Position numbers and translations under genes: made by a program. From Chloroflexota bacterium (GTDB lineage Bacteria; Chloroflexota; Dormibacteria; Dormibacterales; Dormibacteraceae), in NCBI GenBank assembly GCA_005880175.1, contig VBJR01000003.1:1-11141 (forward strand): DNA of 11,141 bases, given 5' to 3'. Positions 7,974 to 11,141 of the stretch are shown piece after piece (the stretch's first letter is position 1; each line of letters begins with the position of its first letter). The notes under the pieces are model-generated. The model ran no database searches. It saw only the letters and a program-made list of their open reading frames with translations, and had not been told where the DNA came from.

Positions 7974-9540
7974 CGAGCTCGGCGAGCTTGCGGTCGATCC
8001 GCCGCTCCGACGCCCGCCGCGCCAGCTCGTCGCCCGCGCCCAGGTCCACGAACCGAGCGTACGCGGCCAGCCGGGGGTGCACCTCGTGCACTCGCCGGAA
8101 CATCTCCTGGGCCACGTGACGGTAGTCCGGGTGGCCCTGCGGGGTCGTGCGCAGCTCGCACAGGTGGTACACCTCGCGCAGCGTGGCCCGGAAGTACCAC
8201 CGGAGCCGGAACGCCAGCGGCACCGCGTACTGCGCCAGCGCCAGGCCCAGCGCCGACTCCATCGCGCGGTGCGTCGAGGCGGCGCGCTCGATCGCCTCCC
8301 GGAAGCGGCCGTCCATGCCGTAGCGGGCCAGGTCGGGAGGCTCGTCGTACCCCAGCGCCGTGCCCAGCAGCTGGCGCTCCTGGCTCAGCATGCGGTGGCG
8401 CTGGAGGTCGCGGTACGCGCCGAAGTTGGCCGTGATCTCGAACGTGTAGTGGGCGTGCTCCAGCGCCCGCGGAGCGCGGTGGCGGCGGTTGGCCCGGCCC
8501 TCCATGAGCGCCCCGAGGACCGCCGCGGTGTCCACGCCGGCGTCGCCCAGGTCGGCCAGCGGCACGTCCGAGTGCGGGAACAGCGCCGCCGCCACGACGC
8601 GCCGCTCGGCCTCGGCGTCGTACTCGACCAGGCGCACCTGGGCGCCCGCCGGAGCGGCGGCGCGGCGGCGCGGGGCCAGCGCGGCCACCCGGCGCCGGGC
8701 CTCGGCCAGGTACGCGACCGCGGGGCCGCCGTAGCGCTCGTCGAGCGCTCGCCGGACGAAGGCGGGGATGACCTGGGCCAGCTCGGCGTGCAGCTCCCCG
8801 GCCAGGGTCCGGCACTCGGGCAGGTCCGAGGCGGCCAGCTTCGTCAGCAGGTACTCGAACGCGCGCCCGTTGCCGTACAGGCCGAGGTTGGTCAGCGTCG
8901 CCGCGGGCAGGAGGCCGCGCAGCAGGTCGAGCGCGCGCGCCCGGGTGGCGCTCTTCCACGCGCGCTCGGTCTCGTCCGCCTCCCGGGGGTGCGCCTCGCG
9001 CACGCGCTCGGTCAGGGGCATGACGAGCTCGGAGTACGTCCCGAACAGCGCGTCCATGGCCGGCTCGTACCCGGCGTGGTCCAGCTCCGGCCCGCGGTGG
9101 TAGGCGTACCGGCCGTCGGGCCCCGGCCGGTCGAACCGGACGTACCGCGTCGACTTCTCGAGCGGCGAGATGCCGACGCGGGAGTCCTCCAGCGCCTTGG
9201 CCGCCAGGTTGGACACCCGCTCCACCGCCACGTGGGCGCCGGCCAGCTCCGCGACGGAGTCGTCGCCGTAGCCGACCAGCACTCGCTGGTAGAAGTCCTC
9301 GGCCCGCCCGGCGTCGACCAGCTGGTCGGCGCCGCCCGCCGCGGGGTCGAGGCCGGCGTCCGGATCGTGCAGGAACTCGTCCAGCAGCACGCGGCGGAGG
9401 CTCTTCTCCGTGCGCGAGTAGCGGCTGAACAGCGCCCCCTTCACGACCTCCGGCAGGTTGCGGAGGGCGAAGGCCCGCCGGTCCACGTTGGTGCAGTACC
9501 GGCGCAGCAGATCGCGCTCGGCGTCGCTGAGCTCCGACAC
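7966..9540 (-). CDS. thyX: Double-length ThyX-type FAD-dependent thymidylate synthase
   Basis: ThyX makes dTMP from dUMP using FAD, NADPH and methylenetetrahydrofolate. Usual ThyX is about 210-250 residues; this is 524 and contains two ThyX-like halves. The N-half has DDSVAELAGAHVAVERVSN (93-111), SRVGISPLEKSTRYV (120-134), and LLPAATLTNLGLYGNGRAFE (210-229). The C-half has PRALEHAHYTFEIT (357-370), QRHRMLSQERQLL (380-392) and RLRWYFRATLREVYHLCELR (445-464). Both follow the order of a complete ThyX domain. The canonical signature RHRxxSxxxxSxRY is split: RHR and the first Ser are in the C-half, SxRY is in the N-half. The start is GTG at 9540, 6 bases after a TAGACT box and without a convincing Shine-Dalgarno. 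The stop overlaps the ThuA gene. Whether it makes dTMP or is a diverged relative is uncertain. Confidence 0.88.
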   Translation of the reverse strand: MSELSDAERDLLRRYCTNVDRRAFALRNLPEVVKGALFSRYSRTEKSLRRVLLDEFLHDPDAGLDPAAGGADQLVDAGRAEDFYQRVLVGYGDDSVAELAGAHVAVERVSNLAAKALEDSRVGISPLEKSTRYVRFDRPGPDGRYAYHRGPELDHAGYEPAMDALFGTYSELVMPLTERVREAHPREADETERAWKSATRARALDLLRGLLPAATLTNLGLYGNGRAFEYLLTKLAASDLPECRTLAGELHAELAQVIPAFVRRALDERYGGPAVAYLAEARRRVAALAPRRRAAAPAGAQVRLVEYDAEAERRVVAAALFPHSDVPLADLGDAGVDTAAVLGALMEGRANRRHRAPRALEHAHYTFEITANFGAYRDLQRHRMLSQERQLLGTALGYDEPPDLARYGMDGRFREAIERAASTHRAMESALGLALAQYAVPLAFRLRWYFRATLREVYHLCELRTTPQGHPDYRHVAQEMFRRVHEVHPRLAAYARFVDLGAGDELARRASERRIDRKLAELGG

Positions 9541-9546
9541 GCCCCC

Positions 9547-9552
9547 AGTCTA
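9547..9552 (-). promoter_or_regulatory. Leaderless-type -10 box for thyX
   Basis: TAGACT on the minus strand fits TANNNT and stands 6 bases before the GTG at 9540, the same arrangement as at the MFS gene. Transcription would begin on the start codon. A palindrome CCAGATCTGG (9570-9579) occupies the -35 position. Confidence 0.45.
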
Positions 9553-9569
9553 TGCTCGTCAGGCGCCTT

Positions 9570-9579
9570 CCAGATCTGG
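9570..9579. promoter_or_regulatory. 10-bp perfect palindrome over the thyX -35 region
   Basis: CCAGATCTGG is a perfect dyad in the 43-base gap between the membrane-protein stop (9584) and the thyX start (9540). It sits where a -35 element would fall relative to the TAGACT box, so it may be an operator. A 10-bp palindrome can arise by chance. Confidence 0.3.
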
Positions 9580-9583
9580 TGGG

Positions 9584-10657
9584 TCAGGAGTCGTCCGGGC
9601 CCACCATCTTGTGCACAGGTGTGGACAACCCTGTGGATGCGCCGTTCTTCGGCGGCGGCGTGCCGCGGCCGTTCAGACCCCGCCGGAGGCCGCGGTCCGG
9701 GATGCCCTTGGGGCCCCGGAGGGCGATCGCCATGAGCGCGTCCTCCCGGCCCCAGAGCCAGCCCAGCTGGACCGGCCGCGAGGCCGCCGGCCGCTGCAGG
9801 GCCTCCACGATCCGGTCCACGTCCGCCCACGGCTCCTCGGACCGGCCCGGCTCGTCCGACCAGACCCGCTCGGCCACCCACCGCGCCTTGTCGTTCACCG
9901 AGCCCTCGAGCGCCGCCAGCTCCGCCTCGCCGAGCGCCGTGCGGAACAGCGGCCGCTGCCAGGCCAGCGCCGGGCCGACCAGCCCCAGCACGAAGAGCGC
10001 CGCGGCCAGCACGACCGGCGGCACGAGCAGGTCCGCCGACAGCAGCACCTCGAACGCCAGGAGGACGGCCCCACCGACCGCCAGCGCCGCCGCCACCGTC
10101 CAGCGGACCTGGCGCAGCCGGCGCTCCGTGCCCCGGGACACCAGCAGCCGCCGGGCGTACAGGATGCGGCTGACGTCGCGGATCTCCGCCAGGTGGGTGG
10201 CGCGCCGCCTGACCTCGCGCGAGGCCGTCGGGGGGCCGCTCGCGACCACGGAGAGCACCGGGATGCCGACCGGGTCCGGGGACGTGACCAGGTCGCCCCG
10301 GCCGCCCAGGTGCAGCCGGCCGCTCGGCGTGCTCTCGATCCAGCCCTCGTCCACCAGGGCGGCCAGGGCGGTCTCGGCCACCCGCGCCGCCCCGCCCGCG
10401 AGGTACGCCGCCTCGTACGGGAACAGGATGGCGCGCGGCGACGCCACCCTGCCGCCGTGGAACGAGTAGCGCGGGTCCGACTCCGGAGACACGATGGCGG
10501 TCCGGTGGACCCGCCGGACGAGAACGATGCCGGCGAGCAGGATGGCGAAGAACAGCACGTGGGGGCCGAACGTCGACGCCACACCCAACGCCGATCCCTG
10601 CCAGCCCCCGCCATGCTGGACCAGATTCGCCGTAGATCGGTCGAAGGCCGCTAGCAC
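9584..10657 (-). CDS. TIGR04222-like membrane protein of unknown function
   Basis: The protein (357 residues from the GTG at 10657) has one membrane segment near the N-terminus (about 32-48, VLFFAILLAGIVLV) and two adjacent segments (about 186-207 and 213-233). Between them is a soluble region with FPYEAAYLAGGAARVAETAL (79-98) and LVDEGWIES, resembling the YELAYLAGGPRRAVDTAL core of TIGR04222 proteins, which are common in Actinobacteria and functionally unknown. The last 40 residues are Gly/Pro-rich, unlike the rest, and their DNA holds the DnaA-box-like cluster. A longer reading starts with TTG at 10699 (371 aa), but that TTG is part of a TTGACA sequence that looks like a -35 box, so the shorter GTG start is preferred. 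No Shine-Dalgarno is evident for either start. Confidence 0.78.
   Translation of the reverse strand: MLAAFDRSTANLVQHGGGWQGSALGVASTFGPHVLFFAILLAGIVLVRRVHRTAIVSPESDPRYSFHGGRVASPRAILFPYEAAYLAGGAARVAETALAALVDEGWIESTPSGRLHLGGRGDLVTSPDPVGIPVLSVVASGPPTASREVRRRATHLAEIRDVSRILYARRLLVSRGTERRLRQVRWTVAAALAVGGAVLLAFEVLLSADLLVPPVVLAAALFVLGLVGPALAWQRPLFRTALGEAELAALEGSVNDKARWVAERVWSDEPGRSEEPWADVDRIVEALQRPAASRPVQLGWLWGREDALMAIALRGPKGIPDRGLRRGLNGRGTPPPKNGASTGLSTPVHKMVGPDDS
9609..9640. promoter_or_regulatory. Cluster of three DnaA-box-like 9-mers
   Basis: On the minus strand the order is GCATCCACA (9632-9640, 7/9 to TTATCCACA), TTGTCCACA (9620-9628, a perfect high-GC-type DnaA box) and the inverted TGTGCACAA (9609-9617; its complement TTGTGCACA is 8/9 to TTGTCCACA). 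The three lie within 32 bases, inside the 3' end of the membrane-protein gene and 69-100 bases upstream of the thyX start. DnaA can act as a transcription regulator at such sites. Binding is not demonstrated. Confidence 0.42.
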
Positions 10658-10670
10658 GGGCGCCAAGGCC

Positions 10671-10699
10671 AGTGAAGACCGCGGGGAATGCCCTGTCAA
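10671..10699 (-). promoter_or_regulatory. Putative -35/-10 promoter of the TIGR04222-like gene
   Basis: The minus strand reads TTGACA (10694-10699), 17 bases, then TTCACT (10671-10676). The -35 is a perfect consensus and the spacing is ideal; the -10 keeps the first T, the A and the last T. The predicted transcript would begin about 7 bases before the GTG at 10657. This reading conflicts with the use of TTG 10699 as a start codon. Confidence 0.5.
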
Positions 10700-10711
10700 G
10701 CCCCGAGGGCC

Positions 10712-10751
10712 CTGGCCGGCAGCCGACCGGGGTCGCTGGCCGGCGGCCGAC
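10712..10751. repeat. Two tandem 16-bp repeats, 24-bp period, upstream of the promoter
   Basis: CTGGCCGGCAGCCGAC (10712-10727) and CTGGCCGGCGGCCGAC (10736-10751) differ at one base. Each contains the palindrome GCCGGC. They lie 13-52 bases upstream of the TTGACA element of the minus-strand gene, a position suited to an activator site. They may be simply GC-rich chance similarity. Confidence 0.45.
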
Positions 10752-10920
10752 GCTCACCCGCAGTAGCACGTGTGCTGCCCAAGAAGGGCGCCGCGCGGCG
10801 GCTGCCGCGGGCTGACCCGGGGCGGCCTCTCCGCGCCTGGGCGGCGGGGAACTCGCACCCCTGGCGCCGGCGCGACGCCCTGGTGAGCGGTTCGCCGAGG
10901 GGAGCCTCCGGTGGGCTAGC

Positions 10921-11036
10921 ACTGTGCCACCACTGGCCGGCATTCATGGCACGAACGTGCTTTTGCCGCGGGTGAGAGTGGTCGATGGCCCGGCATGACC
11001 ACGCTCACCAGCAGCAACGGCCACTTGTGGCACAGT
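10921..11036. repeat. Nested 19-bp inverted repeat
   Basis: Positions 10921-10939 and 11018-11036 are inverted copies with 17 of 19 matches (outer core ACTGTGCCAC / GTGGCACAGT is perfect). They enclose the 10971-11009 hairpin asymmetrically. The left arm overlaps the terminal arm at 10908-10924, so alternative foldings compete. Confidence 0.55.
10971..11009. repeat. Strong imperfect hairpin, 15 pairs, 6-base loop
   Basis: The left arm GGTGAGAGTGGTCGATG (10971-10987) and right arm CATGACCACGCTCACC (10994-11009) pair as GGTGAG/CTCACC, GTGGTC/GACCAC and ATG/CAT, with one mismatch (A-G) and one bulged G. The loop is GCCCGG. No T-run follows on either strand. It may be a terminator for a gene outside the window or the core of the inverted-repeat element. 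Confidence 0.6.
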
Positions 11037-11141
11037 TGCGGCTTTGCCGTACCGTGGCCACCCCATGGCCCGGTTCATGACGTGGCTCCTGTACGGCAAG
11101 ACCCGGTCGTGGCACGTGTGCCGCAGTGCTGGCCCACCGGG

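Larger units (their letters stand above)
10908..11140. repeat. Inverted-repeat-bounded element, MITE-like (17-bp terminal arms)
   Basis: The left arm CCGGTGGGCTAGCACTG (10908-10924) and the right arm CAGTGCTGGCCCACCGG (11124-11140) are inverted copies matching at 16 of 17 bases. They bound 233 bp containing further inverted repeats. Size, terminal inverted repeats and absence of a coding gene fit a miniature inverted-repeat element, but the flanking base on the right is the window end, so a target-site duplication cannot be tested. A structured regulatory or RNA region is the alternative. Confidence 0.4.
10700..11141. other. Gene-free structured stretch at the right edge
   Basis: No frame here shows recognisable protein similarity. 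Open frames exist on both strands, but their translations are Arg/Pro/Gly/Ser-rich, as expected for GC-rich non-coding DNA. The right half (10908-11141) is rich in inverted and degenerate direct repeats, annotated separately. A short plus-strand frame from ATG 11065 (MARFMTWLLYGKTRSWHVCR, then open to the edge) could be the start of a gene outside the window, but it lies inside the repeats and has no clear ribosome-binding site. Confidence 0.6.

Noticed and set aside
10951..10965. Actinobacterial LexA (SOS) box CGAACGTGCTTTTG
   Set aside because: The left half CGAAC fits, but the right half lacks GTTCG; it is explained by the GCACG-AA-CGTGC hairpin.
10688..10975. Plus-strand 95-codon frame and minus-strand 83-codon frame (10696-10947) as small genes
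   Set aside because: Both are Arg/Pro/Gly/Ala-rich, have no ribosome-binding site, overlap each other on opposite strands, and cross the inverted repeats and putative promoter.
10948..11049. Sigma-54 promoters (GGCAC ... TTGC) at 10948-10966 and 11029-11047
   Set aside because: GGCAC-start to TTGC-start is 15 bases in both, whereas sigma-54 needs about 10. The GG and GC dinucleotides are out of phase.

Overview
The window is a GC-rich (roughly 70% or more), densely packed piece of a bacterial chromosome in which every recognisable gene lies on the minus strand. Frequent GTG starts, genes that overlap or lie within 10-20 bases of each other, TANNNT boxes placed 6-8 bases before start codons that lack a Shine-Dalgarno, a TIGR04222-like membrane protein and an acetolactate-synthase-like enzyme very close to mycobacterial IlvG all point to Actinomycetota or a similar high-GC lineage such as Chloroflexota. 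The sequence does not settle which.

In transcription order (right to left) the layout is as follows. (1) 10658-11141 is a gene-free, strongly structured stretch with inverted repeats, including a 17-bp terminal-inverted-repeat-like pair bounding 10908-11140, and a putative promoter. (2) 9584-10657 encodes a TIGR04222-like membrane protein whose tail carries a cluster of DnaA-box-like 9-mers. (3) 7966-9540 encodes a double-length (524 aa) ThyX-type thymidylate synthase built from two ThyX halves, each with a different half of the ThyX signature. (4) 7209-7973 encodes a ThuA-domain lipoprotein. (5) 6450-7221 is an isoaspartyl peptidase/L-asparaginase-like gene broken by a frameshift and small deletion. 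(6) 4803-6431 encodes an IlvG-like thiamine-diphosphate enzyme. (7) 3524-4792 encodes glutamate dehydrogenase. (8) 2004-3509 encodes S-adenosylhomocysteine hydrolase, followed by a perfect 14-bp hairpin. (9) 637-1911 encodes an EntS-like MFS exporter. (10) 266-640 encodes a two-CBS-domain protein translationally coupled to the exporter (ATGA overlap). (11) 1-254 is the start of an ankyrin-repeat protein that runs off the left edge.

ThyX to AhcY could be one long transcription unit because gaps are tiny or negative, with extra internal promoters (ilvG has its own leaderless-type -10 box). The content is housekeeping metabolism: dTMP synthesis, the S-adenosylmethionine cycle, ammonium/glutamate exchange and 2-oxoacid chemistry. 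The hairpin after ahcY separates this unit from the exporter-CBS-ankyrin unit.

The parts most worth a second look are the split-signature tandem ThyX, the DnaA-box cluster about 80 bp upstream of it, the recurring leaderless promoter pattern, the decayed isoaspartyl peptidase, and the mobile-element-like inverted repeats at the right edge.
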